Of a stretch of DNA of 59,733 nucleotides, positions 8,369 to 17,351 are shown piece after piece. The notes below the pieces were generated by a model, which did no database searches, was not told the DNA's origin, and worked only from the letters and a program-made list of their open reading frames with translations. A program made the translations under genes and the position numbers. Positions within the stretch are counted from its first letter, which is position 1, and each line of letters begins with the position of its first letter. Source of the stretch: Methylobacterium sp. J-048 (GTDB lineage Bacteria; Pseudomonadota; Alphaproteobacteria; Rhizobiales; Beijerinckiaceae); contig NZ_JAKSYL010000190.1 of NCBI RefSeq assembly GCF_022829515.1, forward strand, positions 1 to 59,733, written 5' to 3'.

Positions 8369-9577
8369 ATGCGAACGCAGGTGGCGATCGTCGGCGCCGG
8401 GCCGGCGGGCCTCGTCCTCGCGCATCTGTTGCGCGCGACGGGCATCGAGAGCGTCGTGATCGAGCGCCGGACGCGGGATTACGTCGAGGGTCGTGTCCGA
8501 GCCGGGGTGCTGGAACAGGGCACCGTCGCGGTGCTCGCCCGACTCGGCCTCGACCGGCGGCTTCGCGCCGAGGGCCTGGTGCATACCGGCACGAACCTCG
8601 CCATGGATGGGGAGACCGTTCGCATCGCCATGGCCGACCTCACCGGCAGCGCCGTCACGATCTACGGCCAGCAGGAGGTGATGCGCGATCTGTTCGACGC
8701 GGCCGAGACGCACGGGATGCCGATCGTCTTCGAGGCGGAGGATGTACGGCTGCACGACATCGACAGCGCGTCCCCGTCCGTCAGCTACCGGACCGCCGCC
8801 GGTCCAAAACATCTCGCCTGCGATTTCGTCGCCGGCTGCGACGGCTCCCATGGGACTTGCCGGCAGGCCATCCCCGAGGCCGTCCGAAAAACTTTCGAGC
8901 GGGTCTATCCGTTCGGCTGGCTCGGCATCCTGGCCGAGGTGCCGCCGGCGGCGCACGAGCTGATCTATGCCAGCCATGCCAACGGCTTCGCGTTGTCGAG
9001 CATGCGCTCGCCCACGCGCAGCCGCTACTACATCCAGTGCGGGATCGACGAACGGGTCGAGGACTGGCCGGACGATCGCTTCTGGGACGAGCTGTGCCTA
9101 CGCCTCGGGCCCGAGACCGCCGCAGGCGTCGTGCGCGGGTCGGCCTTCGAGAAGAGCATCGCGCCGCTGCGCAGCTTCGTCGGCGAGCCGATGCGGCATG
9201 GCCGCCTGTTCCTGGCGGGCGACGCCGCCCATAGCGTGCCGCCCACCGGCGCGAAGGGCATCAACCTCGCGGTGTCGGACGTGCTCATGCTGGCCGAGGC
9301 CCTGGAGGATTTCTACGCCCGGCATGACCAATCCGGCCTCGACGGCTACTCGGCGCGGGCGCTGGCCCGGGTCTGGAAGGCCGAGCGCTTCTCCTGGTGG
9401 TTCACTGGGCTGACCCACCGCTTCCCCGAGGCGACCGGCTTCGACCGCCGCATGCAGGTGGCCGAGTTCGCCTATCTGCGGACCTCGCGCGCGGCACAGA
9501 CGGCGTTTGCCGAGAACTATATCGGCCTGCCGCTCGATCCGAGCACGGGGCGGCTCTCGCCGGAGGCGCGCCGATGA
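8369..9577 (+). CDS. pobA: 4-hydroxybenzoate 3-monooxygenase
   Basis: This is an FAD-dependent, NADPH-type aromatic hydroxylase converting 4-hydroxybenzoate to protocatechuate. The 402-residue protein has the dinucleotide motif VAIVGAGPAGLVLAHLLR at the N-terminus. It also carries the RVRAGVLEQGTVAVL segment, the GCDGSHGTCR DG motif and the FAD ribityl motif GRLFLAGDAAHSVPPTGAKG, all characteristic of PobA. A strong GGGAGGAAAC site precedes ATG 8369. The stop overlaps the transporter start by ATGA, so it heads a tightly coupled operon pobA-pcaK-pcaH-pcaG-pcaB-pcaL. Confidence 0.95.
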   Translation: MRTQVAIVGAGPAGLVLAHLLRATGIESVVIERRTRDYVEGRVRAGVLEQGTVAVLARLGLDRRLRAEGLVHTGTNLAMDGETVRIAMADLTGSAVTIYGQQEVMRDLFDAAETHGMPIVFEAEDVRLHDIDSASPSVSYRTAAGPKHLACDFVAGCDGSHGTCRQAIPEAVRKTFERVYPFGWLGILAEVPPAAHELIYASHANGFALSSMRSPTRSRYYIQCGIDERVEDWPDDRFWDELCLRLGPETAAGVVRGSAFEKSIAPLRSFVGEPMRHGRLFLAGDAAHSVPPTGAKGINLAVSDVLMLAEALEDFYARHDQSGLDGYSARALARVWKAERFSWWFTGLTHRFPEATGFDRRMQVAEFAYLRTSRAAQTAFAENYIGLPLDPSTGRLSPEARR

Positions 9578-10944
9578 TCCGCGATGCGTCACCGGCCATT
9601 GACGTGCCGGCCCTGATCGACGCGAGCCCGGTCTCGGGCCTGCAACGCCTGACCTTCGGCCTGTGCTTCCTGATCGTGCTGCTCGACGGGTTCGACACCG
9701 CCGCGATCGGCTACGTCGCGCCCTCGCTGATGGCCGAGTGGGGCGTACCGCGCGGGGCGCTGGCGCCGGTGCTCAGCGCCGCCCTGATCGGCCTCGCGCT
9801 GGGCGCGCTCTCGGCCGGCCCCGTCGCCGACCGCTACGGCCGCAAGGCCGTCCTGGTCGCCGCCGTCGCGGAGCTCGGGGTCGCCTGCCTCGCCTCCGCC
9901 TTCGCGGCCGACATCACATGGCTGTGCATCCTGCGGTTCCTGACCGGCCTCGGCCTCGGGGCGGCGATGCCGAACGCCGTGACGCTGACCAGCGAATACG
10001 TCCCGGCCCGCCGCCGGGCGCTCCTGATCAACCTGATGTTCTCCGGCTTCCCGCTCGGGGCGGCGTTCGGCGGTTTTCTCGCCGCCTGGATGATCCCGGC
10101 CTTCGGCTGGCGCAGCGTCCTGATCCTGGGCGGCGTCGCGCCCCTGCTGCTGGCCCTGCTGCTCGGGACGCTCCTGCCGGAATCGATCCGCCACCTCGTG
10201 GCCCACGGGGCGCCGGCGGAGCGCGTCGCGGCGATCCTGCGGCGGGTCGTGCCCGGCGTCGCGGCTGCCGGCCGCTACACGCTGGGCGAGGCGACACCCG
10301 GTGGGGCCGCCCCGGACGGGCCGGGCGGCCTGCGCCTCGTCCTGTCGCCGGCCTACGGCCTCGGCTCGGTGATGCTGTGGATCACTTATTTCTGCGGCCT
10401 CACGATCTTCTACGCCCTGGTCAACTGGATGCCGATCCTGTTCCGCGAGACCGGCCTCGATCCGCGCTCGGCGGCGTTGATCGCGGCCCTGTTTCCGCTG
10501 GGCGGCGTCGGCGCCGTCCTGCTGGGCGCGCTGATGGACCGGCTCGACGCCGACATCGTGGTCGCGACGACCTTCGCGCTGACCGCGGTGGCGGTCGCGC
10601 TGATCGGGCAGGCGGTCGGGCATCTCGCCCTGCTGATCCCGGCGGTGCTGGTCGCCGGCACCCTGATGAACATGGCGCAATCCTCGCTCCCCGCCCTCGC
10701 GGCGGCCTTCTACCCGACGCGGGGACGGGCCACCGGCGTGGCCTGGATGCTGGGGCTCGGTCGCTTCGGCGGCATCGCCGGCTCCTTCCTCGTCGGGGGC
10801 TTATCCGATTGGAGCCTGAGCGCGACCTTCGCGGTCGTGGCGATCCCGGCCGTGCTCGCCACCCTGGCCATCGTCGTCAAGCGCCTCGCCGGCGGTCGCC
10901 CAAGCCCAGTGCCCACCGCGCCGGCCGAAGCGCTCGGCCACTGA
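9574..10944 (+). CDS. pcaK: MFS aromatic acid transporter, PcaK-like (AAHS family)
   Basis: This is a 456-residue, 12-helix major facilitator of the aromatic acid:H+ symporter family, expected to import 4-hydroxybenzoate or protocatechuate. The N-terminal FLIVLLDGFDTAAIGYVAPS contains the family motif DGFD. The cytoplasmic loop motif is GPVADRYGRKAVL, and helix 4 starts RFLTGLGLGAAMPNAVTLTSEY. The start is ATG 9574, overlapping pobA by four bases. Placement inside the pob/pca operon supports the PcaK assignment; exact substrate preference cannot be read from sequence. Confidence 0.88.
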   Translation: MIRDASPAIDVPALIDASPVSGLQRLTFGLCFLIVLLDGFDTAAIGYVAPSLMAEWGVPRGALAPVLSAALIGLALGALSAGPVADRYGRKAVLVAAVAELGVACLASAFAADITWLCILRFLTGLGLGAAMPNAVTLTSEYVPARRRALLINLMFSGFPLGAAFGGFLAAWMIPAFGWRSVLILGGVAPLLLALLLGTLLPESIRHLVAHGAPAERVAAILRRVVPGVAAAGRYTLGEATPGGAAPDGPGGLRLVLSPAYGLGSVMLWITYFCGLTIFYALVNWMPILFRETGLDPRSAALIAALFPLGGVGAVLLGALMDRLDADIVVATTFALTAVAVALIGQAVGHLALLIPAVLVAGTLMNMAQSSLPALAAAFYPTRGRATGVAWMLGLGRFGGIAGSFLVGGLSDWSLSATFAVVAIPAVLATLAIVVKRLAGGRPSPVPTAPAEALGH

Positions 10945-10987
10945 CCTACCCGCCCCTCGTCGCCACCCGCCGGACAGGAGGATCCTC

Positions 10988-11695
10988 ATGCCGGATGCCA
11001 GACCCTACAGAGCCGAGGATCCGGGCCAGCCGCCCTCGCTGTTCCCGCCCTATCGCTCGACGGCGTTGCGCAGCCCGCGCGAGCCGCTGGTGCGCGTGCC
11101 GCAGACGCTCACCGAGATCACCGGGCCGGCCGGAACCTGGGAGGCGCTGATGGGGCCAGCGCTCGCCGACCTCACCCGCCACGCGCGCGGACCGGGCGAG
11201 GCGGTCGGGCAGCGGATCATCGTCTCCGGCCGGGTGCTCGACGAGGATGCCCGGCCGGTGCCCGACACCATCGTGGAGATCTGGCAGGCCAACGCCGCCG
11301 GGCGCTACATCCACCGCAACGACCAGTGGAACGCCCCCCTCGATCCGAACTTCACCGGCACGGGCCGCGTGGTCACGGACGCGCAGGGCCGCTACCGCTT
11401 CACGACGATCCGGCCCGGCGCCTATCCGTGGGGCAACCATCGCAACGCCTGGCGGCCGGCCCATATCCACCTGTCGCTGCTCGGCCCCGCCTTCGCGACC
11501 CGTCTGGTGACCCAGCTCTACTTCCCCGACGACCCGCTGATCGAGATCGATCCGATCGCCAACGCCGTGCCGTTGCCCTACCGCAACCGGCTGGTGGCAC
11601 GGTTCGACTTCGACTCGACCGAGCCGAACCACGCCCTCGGCTACGTCTTCGACATCGTCCTGCGCGGGCGCGACGCGACGCCCTGGGAGCCCTGA
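10988..11695 (+). CDS. pcaH: protocatechuate 3,4-dioxygenase beta subunit
   Basis: This is the catalytic (iron-binding) subunit of the intradiol ring-cleaving dioxygenase that converts protocatechuate to 3-carboxy-cis,cis-muconate. The 235-residue protein carries the four Fe(III) ligands: Tyr107 in GRYIHRNDQ, Tyr146 in GAYPWGN, and His159 and His161 in RPAHIHLSLLG. An AGGAGG-like site (ggacaggaggatcctc) precedes the ATG. It is followed after one base by pcaG, its alpha partner. It acts in the cytoplasm as an (alpha-beta)n oligomer. Confidence 0.95.
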   Translation: MPDARPYRAEDPGQPPSLFPPYRSTALRSPREPLVRVPQTLTEITGPAGTWEALMGPALADLTRHARGPGEAVGQRIIVSGRVLDEDARPVPDTIVEIWQANAAGRYIHRNDQWNAPLDPNFTGTGRVVTDAQGRYRFTTIRPGAYPWGNHRNAWRPAHIHLSLLGPAFATRLVTQLYFPDDPLIEIDPIANAVPLPYRNRLVARFDFDSTEPNHALGYVFDIVLRGRDATPWEP

Positions 11696-11696
11696 G

Positions 11697-12410
11697 ATGA
11701 CCGACGATTCCATCGGCCTGCCCCGCAACCCCGACCCGCGGCCCGACAACCAGGATCCGGCCCTGTTCGGCCAGACGCCCTGGCAGACGGTCGGCCCGTT
11801 CTTCCATTACGGTCTGCCCTGGAAGGGCGGCGCCGACCTCGTCGGCGGCAGCGACAGCGGCGCGCGCACCGACCTGTTCCCGGAGGAGCACAACCTCCTC
11901 CATCTTGCGCCGCCGCGCGGGCCGGTACGGGGGGAGATCATCGCGCTCGTCGGCACGGTGCGCGACGGCGAAGGCCGCCCGGTCCCCGACGCGATGATCG
12001 AGATCTGGGGCGCCAACGCCGCCGGGCGCTACCACGGGGCGGCCGACGACCGCGCGGACGTGGCGCTCGACCCGGGGTTCATCGGCTTCGGCCGGGCGGC
12101 GGTGAGCGCCGAGGGCAGCTTCCGCTTCCTCACGGTCAAGCCGGGCCCCGTGCCGATCCAGGTCGGCGGCAACCGCTGGCAGGCCCCGCACATCGCCGTC
12201 GGCGTGTTCGGGCGCGGCCTGCTCAAGCGGCTGGTCACGCGCGTCTACTTCGCCGATGCCGACGCGAATGAAGAGGATCCGATCCTCGCGTGCGTTCCCG
12301 AGGCGCGTCGGCAGACCCTGGTCGCGCCCCGCATCAGTGAGGATCCACCGACCTACCGGTTCGATATCGTTCTAAGCGGAGACGGCGAGACCGTGTTCTT
12401 CGACCTATGA
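11697..12410 (+). CDS. pcaG: protocatechuate 3,4-dioxygenase alpha subunit
   Basis: This is the structural partner of PcaH, 237 residues and slightly longer than the typical roughly 200. The sequence TPWQTVGPFFHYGLPW is the family N-terminal signature. The dioxygenase sandwich follows (GTVRDGEGRPVPDAMIEIWG, then AAGRY), but the iron-ligand set is incomplete, as expected for alpha subunits: the equivalent of HIHLS is HIAVG. The extra length lies in a loop around residues 40-65 (GGSDSGARTDLFPEEHN). It overlaps pcaB by four bases. Confidence 0.94.
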   Translation: MTDDSIGLPRNPDPRPDNQDPALFGQTPWQTVGPFFHYGLPWKGGADLVGGSDSGARTDLFPEEHNLLHLAPPRGPVRGEIIALVGTVRDGEGRPVPDAMIEIWGANAAGRYHGAADDRADVALDPGFIGFGRAAVSAEGSFRFLTVKPGPVPIQVGGNRWQAPHIAVGVFGRGLLKRLVTRVYFADADANEEDPILACVPEARRQTLVAPRISEDPPTYRFDIVLSGDGETVFFDL

Positions 12411-13786
12411 CCTTCTCCGCCCTCGATTCCGGCCTGCTCGGGCCGCTCTTCGCCACCGAGGCGATGCGCGCCGTGTTCTCCGACGCGGCGCGCCTCGGGG
12501 CCATGCTGCGGGCCGAGGCGGCCCTGGCGCGGGCCGAAGCGGATGTCGGCTTGGTGCCAGCCGCGCTCGCCGACGCCCTCGACGCGCTCACGCCCGCGGC
12601 GCTCGACCTGGAGGCCCTCGGCGCCGGTACCGCGCTCGCGGGCGTGCCGGTGATCCCGTTCGTGTCGGCGGTGCGCAAGCTTCTGCCGGCGGATCTGGAG
12701 GCGGGCTTCCACAAAGGCGCCACGACCCAGGACATCGCCGACACCGCCCTGGTCCTGCAGATGCGCGACGGCCTCGACCTGATCGCGGCCGAGAGCGCCG
12801 CTGTGCTCGCCGGCCTGCGGCGGATCGCGGAGGCGCATCGTGCGACGCCCTGCGCCGGGCGCACCTACGGCCAGCACGCGGCGCCGATCAGCTTCGGCTA
12901 CAAGGCGGCGACCTGGGCGCTCGGCCTCGCCGAAGTCTCTTCGCACCTGCCGGAGCTGCGCACGCGCCTGCTGACCGCCTCGCTCGGCGGCCCGGTCGGC
13001 ACGCTGGCGGGTCTCGGTGTGCAGGCGGAGACGGTGGCTCTGTCCTACGCCGGGCATCTCGGCCTCGCCCCGGAAACCGTGGCCTGGCACAGCCGCCGCG
13101 CTCGCATCGCCGAGGCCGGCGCCTGGCTGGCACGGCTGCTCGGCAGCCTGGCGAAATTCGCTGGCGACGTCGCCCACCTCGCCTCGACCGAGGTTGGCGA
13201 GGTATCCGAGCCGCACGTGCCGGGCCGGGGCGGTTCCTCGGCGATGCCACACAAGCGCAATCCGGTCTCGGCCACCGTGATCCTCGCCGCCTTCGGTGCC
13301 GCCAAAGGCCATGCGGCCACGCTGCTCGACGCGATGGCGAGCGCCCACGAGCGCGCCGCCGGCCCCTGGCACGCCGAGTGGCACGCCCTGCCGCAGCTCT
13401 TCGGCCTCGCCTCCGGCGCGCTGCGCGAGGCGCGCAGTCTCGCCGAAGGCTTGGTGATCGCGCCGGAGCGCATGGCCGCCAATCTCGACCTCACCCGCGG
13501 CCTGCTCTTCGCCGACGCGGCCGCCGCGGCCTGCGCCCGGACCCTCGGCGCCGGGGCGGCCCACGCCCTGGTGGAGCGCGCGGCCGGAGAGGTCCGCGAC
13601 ACCGGCCGGGACCTGCGCAGCGTCCTGGCCGGGATGCCGGAGACGCGTGACGTCGATTTCGACCGCGCCTTCGACATCGACCGTCCGGTCGCGGCCGCCG
13701 CCGCGGCGACCGACCGGGCGCTGGCGCAGCTCGACCGGCTCGCCTCCCGCCTCACTCCTTCGACCCCGGAGCCGACATGCCCCTGA
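12407..13786 (+). CDS. pcaB: 3-carboxy-cis,cis-muconate cycloisomerase
   Basis: This enzyme lactonises 3-carboxy-cis,cis-muconate to 4-carboxymuconolactone. The 459-residue protein belongs to the fumarase/aspartase superfamily: the signature GGSSAMPHKRNPVSAT is intact, and earlier conserved regions are HKGATTQDIADTALVLQ and RTYGQHAAPISFGYKAA. It overlaps pcaG at ATGA and its last ten bases overlap pcaL, so the reading frames are translationally linked. Confidence 0.95.
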   Translation: MTFSALDSGLLGPLFATEAMRAVFSDAARLGAMLRAEAALARAEADVGLVPAALADALDALTPAALDLEALGAGTALAGVPVIPFVSAVRKLLPADLEAGFHKGATTQDIADTALVLQMRDGLDLIAAESAAVLAGLRRIAEAHRATPCAGRTYGQHAAPISFGYKAATWALGLAEVSSHLPELRTRLLTASLGGPVGTLAGLGVQAETVALSYAGHLGLAPETVAWHSRRARIAEAGAWLARLLGSLAKFAGDVAHLASTEVGEVSEPHVPGRGGSSAMPHKRNPVSATVILAAFGAAKGHAATLLDAMASAHERAAGPWHAEWHALPQLFGLASGALREARSLAEGLVIAPERMAANLDLTRGLLFADAAAAACARTLGAGAAHALVERAAGEVRDTGRDLRSVLAGMPETRDVDFDRAFDIDRPVAAAAAATDRALAQLDRLASRLTPSTPEPTCP

Positions 13787-14970
13787 TCCCCGTCAACGGC
13801 CTCGACATCGCCTACGACCTCACCGGCCCGAGCGGCGCGCCGGTCGTCGCCTTCTCGAACTCGCTCGGCACGACCCGGGCGATGTGGGACGGCGTGGCCG
13901 CCGCCCTGCGCGGGCGCTACCGGGTGCTGCGCTACGACACGCGCGGCCACGGCGCCTCGGCCACCCGCGATGCGCCGGCCGAGATCGCCGACCTGGCCGG
14001 AGACTTATCGGGCCTGCTCGACGGGCTCGGCATCGGCCGGGCCCACTTCGTCGGGCTCTCGCTCGGCGGCATGACGGTGCAGGCCCTGGCCGCCGCGGCG
14101 CCGGACCGGGTCTTGAGCCTGACCCTGATGGCGACCGCCGCCTACATGCCGAGCGAGGCGAGCTGGAACGAGCGGGCCGCCACGGTGCGGGCGCAGGGCA
14201 CGGCGGCGATCGTCGACGCGACGCTCGGGCGCTGGTTCACGCCGGGTTTCGCCGAGCGGGCGCCGACGGTGGTGGGCCCGATCCGGGAGGCGTTCGCGGC
14301 CTGCGACCGGGCCGGCTACGCGGTCGCCTGCGGGGCGATCGGGCGGATGGACCTGCGGCCGGTGCTCGGCCGGATCACGGCGCCGACGCTGGTGATCGCC
14401 GGGCGGGACGACCCGGCGACGCCGCCCACGATGGCCGAGGAGATCTGCACGGGCATCCCCCAGGCGGAGCTGGTCCTGATCCCGCGGGCCGCGCACCTCT
14501 TGGCGGTCGAGCACCCGGAAGCGGCCGCGGCCCATCTGCTGGGCTTCCTCGACCGCCATCGCGGAGCGGCGGCTTCGACCGGCGCAGTGGCGTTCGAGAC
14601 CGGCCTCGCCAACCGCAAGACCGTCCTCGGCGAGGCCCATGTCGAGCGCTCGCTCGCCAACGCGGGCGCCTTTGCCGGGCCGTGGCAGGATTTCATCACC
14701 CGGACCGCGTGGGGCGAGGTCTGGGGCGACCCGCGCCTGCCGTGGAAGACGCGCTCGCTCGTGACCCTCGCGCTGATGGTGGCCCTGGGGCACGAGGAGG
14801 AGTTCAAGCTCCATATCCGCCCCGCGCTCGCCAACGGCGTCGATCCGGAGGAATTGCAGGCGCTGCTCCTCCAGATCGCGATCTACGCCGGCGTCCCGGC
14901 CGCCAACGGGGCGTTCCGCTGGGTGCGGGACACGCTGGGGGCCGATGCGTCTGTGGTCCCGACGAGCTGA
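13777..14970 (+). CDS. pcaL: fused 3-oxoadipate enol-lactonase / 4-carboxymuconolactone decarboxylase
   Basis: This is a bifunctional 397-residue protein. Residues 1-260 are an alpha/beta hydrolase (PcaD) with the nucleophile elbow GLSLGG (Ser95) and a late His in RAAHLLAVEHPE. Residues from about 275 to the end are the carboxymuconolactone decarboxylase domain (PcaC), with ERSLANAGAFAGPWQDFITR and the HEEEFKLHIRPALANG segment. Together they turn 4-carboxymuconolactone into 3-oxoadipate. Such PcaDC fusions are known as PcaL in actinobacteria and some Proteobacteria. It is the last gene of the operon; the CoA-transferase and thiolase genes (pcaIJF) are not in the window. Confidence 0.92.
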   Translation: MPLIPVNGLDIAYDLTGPSGAPVVAFSNSLGTTRAMWDGVAAALRGRYRVLRYDTRGHGASATRDAPAEIADLAGDLSGLLDGLGIGRAHFVGLSLGGMTVQALAAAAPDRVLSLTLMATAAYMPSEASWNERAATVRAQGTAAIVDATLGRWFTPGFAERAPTVVGPIREAFAACDRAGYAVACGAIGRMDLRPVLGRITAPTLVIAGRDDPATPPTMAEEICTGIPQAELVLIPRAAHLLAVEHPEAAAAHLLGFLDRHRGAAASTGAVAFETGLANRKTVLGEAHVERSLANAGAFAGPWQDFITRTAWGEVWGDPRLPWKTRSLVTLALMVALGHEEEFKLHIRPALANGVDPEELQALLLQIAIYAGVPAANGAFRWVRDTLGADASVVPTS

Positions 14971-15051
14971 GAGGCCTGGCCAAGGTGCGCGGCTTTCCGC
15001 TGCGCCGGGGATCAATTTGGCTGCGCTGACGCGCCCTGCGCCGAACACGCA

Positions 15052-15074
15052 GGTCGCCTCGCAAGGCGGCGACC
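15052..15074. terminator. hairpin between pcaL and the pao operon
   Basis: GGTCGCC (15052-15058) pairs with GGCGACC (15068-15074) across a nine-base loop in the gap between convergent operons. No U-tract follows on either strand, so it may stabilise transcripts rather than terminate them. Confidence 0.3.
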
Positions 15075-15128
15075 CATCTCATCCGAACGCCGTGTCAGCT
15101 TCGGAACCGGCCCGTCCTCCGGCTCCGC

Positions 15129-17348
15129 TCAGGCCGCGTCCGGCATGCGTTCGAGGAACTTGTCCAGGGTGAGCGGATAGTCCCGCACGCGGATACCGGT
15201 GGCGTTGTAGACCGCGTTCGCCACCGCCGCGCCGACGCCGCAGATCCCGAGTTCGCCCACGCCCTTGGCCTTCATCGGCGACGACATCGGGTCGACCTCG
15301 TCGAGGAAGATCACCTCCTGGTGCGGGATGTCGGCATGGACCGGCACCTCGTAGCCGGCGAGGTCGTGGTTGGCGAAGAAGCCGCGCTTCGTGTCGACGG
15401 CAAGCTCCTCCATCAAGGCCGCGCCGGTGCCCATGGTCATGCCGCCGATGACCTGGCTGCGGGCCGATTTCGGGTTGAGGATCCGCCCGGCCGCACAGAC
15501 CGCCAGCATCCGCCGCACCCGGATCTCGGCCGTATCCGCATCGACCCCGACCTCGACGAAGTGGGCGCCGAAGGTCGATTGCTGCTGCTTCTTGGAGAGG
15601 TCGCCGAACTCGATGGTGTCCTCGGCGGACAGGGCGCCCTGGGCGGCGGCCTCGCCGAGGGGCACGGCCCGGTTGCCGGCGCGCACCTCCCCGTCGGCGA
15701 ACACCGCGTCCGCCGAGTTGATGCCGAGTCTCTGCGCCACCGCCTCCCGGAGCTTCACGCAGGCGGCGTAGACGCCGGCCGTCGACGAGTTGGCCCCGAA
15801 CTGCCCGCCCGACCCCGAGGAGACCGGGAAGTCCGAGTCGCCCAGCCGCACCACGATCTTGTCGAGGGGCAGGCCCATCATCTCGGCCGCGGTCTGGGCG
15901 ATGATGGTGTAGCTGCCGGTGCCGATGTCGGTCATGTCGGTCTCGACCGTCACCGTGCCGGCGCCGTCCAGGCGCACCCGCGCGCCGGATTTCAGGACCA
16001 TGTTGTTGCGGAAGGCGGCGGCCATCCCGGTGCCGACGAGCCACTGGCCGTCCCGGACCTGGCCGGGCCTCGGGTTGCGCTTGGCCCAGCCGAACCTGTC
16101 CGCGCCGAGCCTGAGGCACCCGACGAGGTCGCGGCGGGAGAACGGGCGCTCCGGCGCCTGCGGATCGACCTGGGTGTCGTTGCGGATCCGGAACGCGACC
16201 GGGTCGAGACCCAGCTTCTCCGCCATCTCGTCCATGGCGACTTCGAGCACCATCAGGCCGGGCGCCTCCCCGGGCGCGCGCATCGCATTGCCCTCGGGCA
16301 GGTCGAGATGGGCGAGCTTCATCGCGGTCAGGCGATTGGCGCCGGCATACAGGAGCTTGGTCTGGCTCACCGCCGTCTCCGGATCGCCGTCGGGGAGGTT
16401 CCCGGAGGTGCTCTCGTGCGCGATGGCCGTGATCGTGCCGTCCCTGGTCGCGCCGATGCGCACGCGCTGGATGGTGGCGGGCCGGTGCGTGGTGTTGTTG
16501 GCGATCAGCGGGCGGGTCAGCGCCACCTTCACCGGACGCCCGGCCGCCTTGGCGCCGAGGGCGGCGAGCACCGCATCGGCCCGCACGAACAGCTTGCCGC
16601 CGAAACCGCCGCCCACGTAGGGCGAATCGATCCGGACGTTCTCCTTGGGGATCCCCAGGATCTTGGCGACGCTGCCGTGGCCCCAGGCGATCATCTGGTT
16701 CGAGGTCCAGAGTGTGAGCTTGTCGCCGTCCCAGGCCGCCACGGTGGCGTGGGGCTCCATCATCGCGTGGCTCTCGTCGGCGGTGCTGTAGGTCTCGTCG
16801 AGGGTGACCGGCGCCTGCGCGAAGGCGCCCTCGAAATCGCCGACCCGCTCCTCGCCGTCGCCGCCGCTGCCCTCGCCGCTGTCGCTCGGGACCGGCGGCG
16901 CGCCCTTCGCCTCGGCCGCGAGGTCGAACTTGCCGGCCTCGGCGGCGTAGTCGACCTCGACCAGGAAGGCGGCCGCCCGCGCCTGCTCGAAGGTCTCGGC
17001 CACCACCACCGCGATGGCCTGATGGTAGTGCTGGATCACGTCGCCGCCGAACAGGTAGGCGGTGTTCATCATGCCGCGCTCGAGCCGCGGGGTCTCCAGG
17101 GTGGTCACGACGGCCAGCACGCCGGGCGCCCGCTTCGCGTCCTCGACATGGATCGCCCGGACGCGGCCCTTGCTGATGCCGGCGCCGAGCACGTAGCCGT
17201 AGGCTTGGTTCGGCACGACGTCGTGACGCTCGTAGGCGTAGGGCGCGGTGCCGGTGGTCTTGTACTTGCCGTCGATCCGGTCGGTCGGCTTGCCCACGAC
17301 CTTGAGCTGGTCGATCGGGTTCTGGCCGGCGGGGGTGTCGAACTTCAT
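15129..17348 (-). CDS. paoC: molybdopterin-binding subunit of a xanthine dehydrogenase-family aldehyde oxidoreductase (PaoC-like)
   Basis: This is the large catalytic subunit, 739 residues, of a three-subunit enzyme like the periplasmic aldehyde oxidoreductase PaoABC of E. coli. Visible features are DRIDGKYKTTGTAPYAYE at the N-terminus, the VGGGFGGKLFVRADAVLAAL molybdopterin loop, and the C-terminal base Glu699 in AKGVGELGICGVGAAVANA. The length and lack of a leader match PaoC, which is exported with the Tat-bearing small subunit. It oxidises aldehydes, often aromatic, to acids. It lies 3 bp after paoB. The pca operon next door degrades aromatic acids, so an aromatic aldehyde as substrate is an attractive inference. 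Confidence 0.88.
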   Translation of the reverse strand: MKFDTPAGQNPIDQLKVVGKPTDRIDGKYKTTGTAPYAYERHDVVPNQAYGYVLGAGISKGRVRAIHVEDAKRAPGVLAVVTTLETPRLERGMMNTAYLFGGDVIQHYHQAIAVVVAETFEQARAAAFLVEVDYAAEAGKFDLAAEAKGAPPVPSDSGEGSGGDGEERVGDFEGAFAQAPVTLDETYSTADESHAMMEPHATVAAWDGDKLTLWTSNQMIAWGHGSVAKILGIPKENVRIDSPYVGGGFGGKLFVRADAVLAALGAKAAGRPVKVALTRPLIANNTTHRPATIQRVRIGATRDGTITAIAHESTSGNLPDGDPETAVSQTKLLYAGANRLTAMKLAHLDLPEGNAMRAPGEAPGLMVLEVAMDEMAEKLGLDPVAFRIRNDTQVDPQAPERPFSRRDLVGCLRLGADRFGWAKRNPRPGQVRDGQWLVGTGMAAAFRNNMVLKSGARVRLDGAGTVTVETDMTDIGTGSYTIIAQTAAEMMGLPLDKIVVRLGDSDFPVSSGSGGQFGANSSTAGVYAACVKLREAVAQRLGINSADAVFADGEVRAGNRAVPLGEAAAQGALSAEDTIEFGDLSKKQQQSTFGAHFVEVGVDADTAEIRVRRMLAVCAAGRILNPKSARSQVIGGMTMGTGAALMEELAVDTKRGFFANHDLAGYEVPVHADIPHQEVIFLDEVDPMSSPMKAKGVGELGICGVGAAVANAVYNATGIRVRDYPLTLDKFLERMPDAA

Positions 17349-17351
17349 GGC

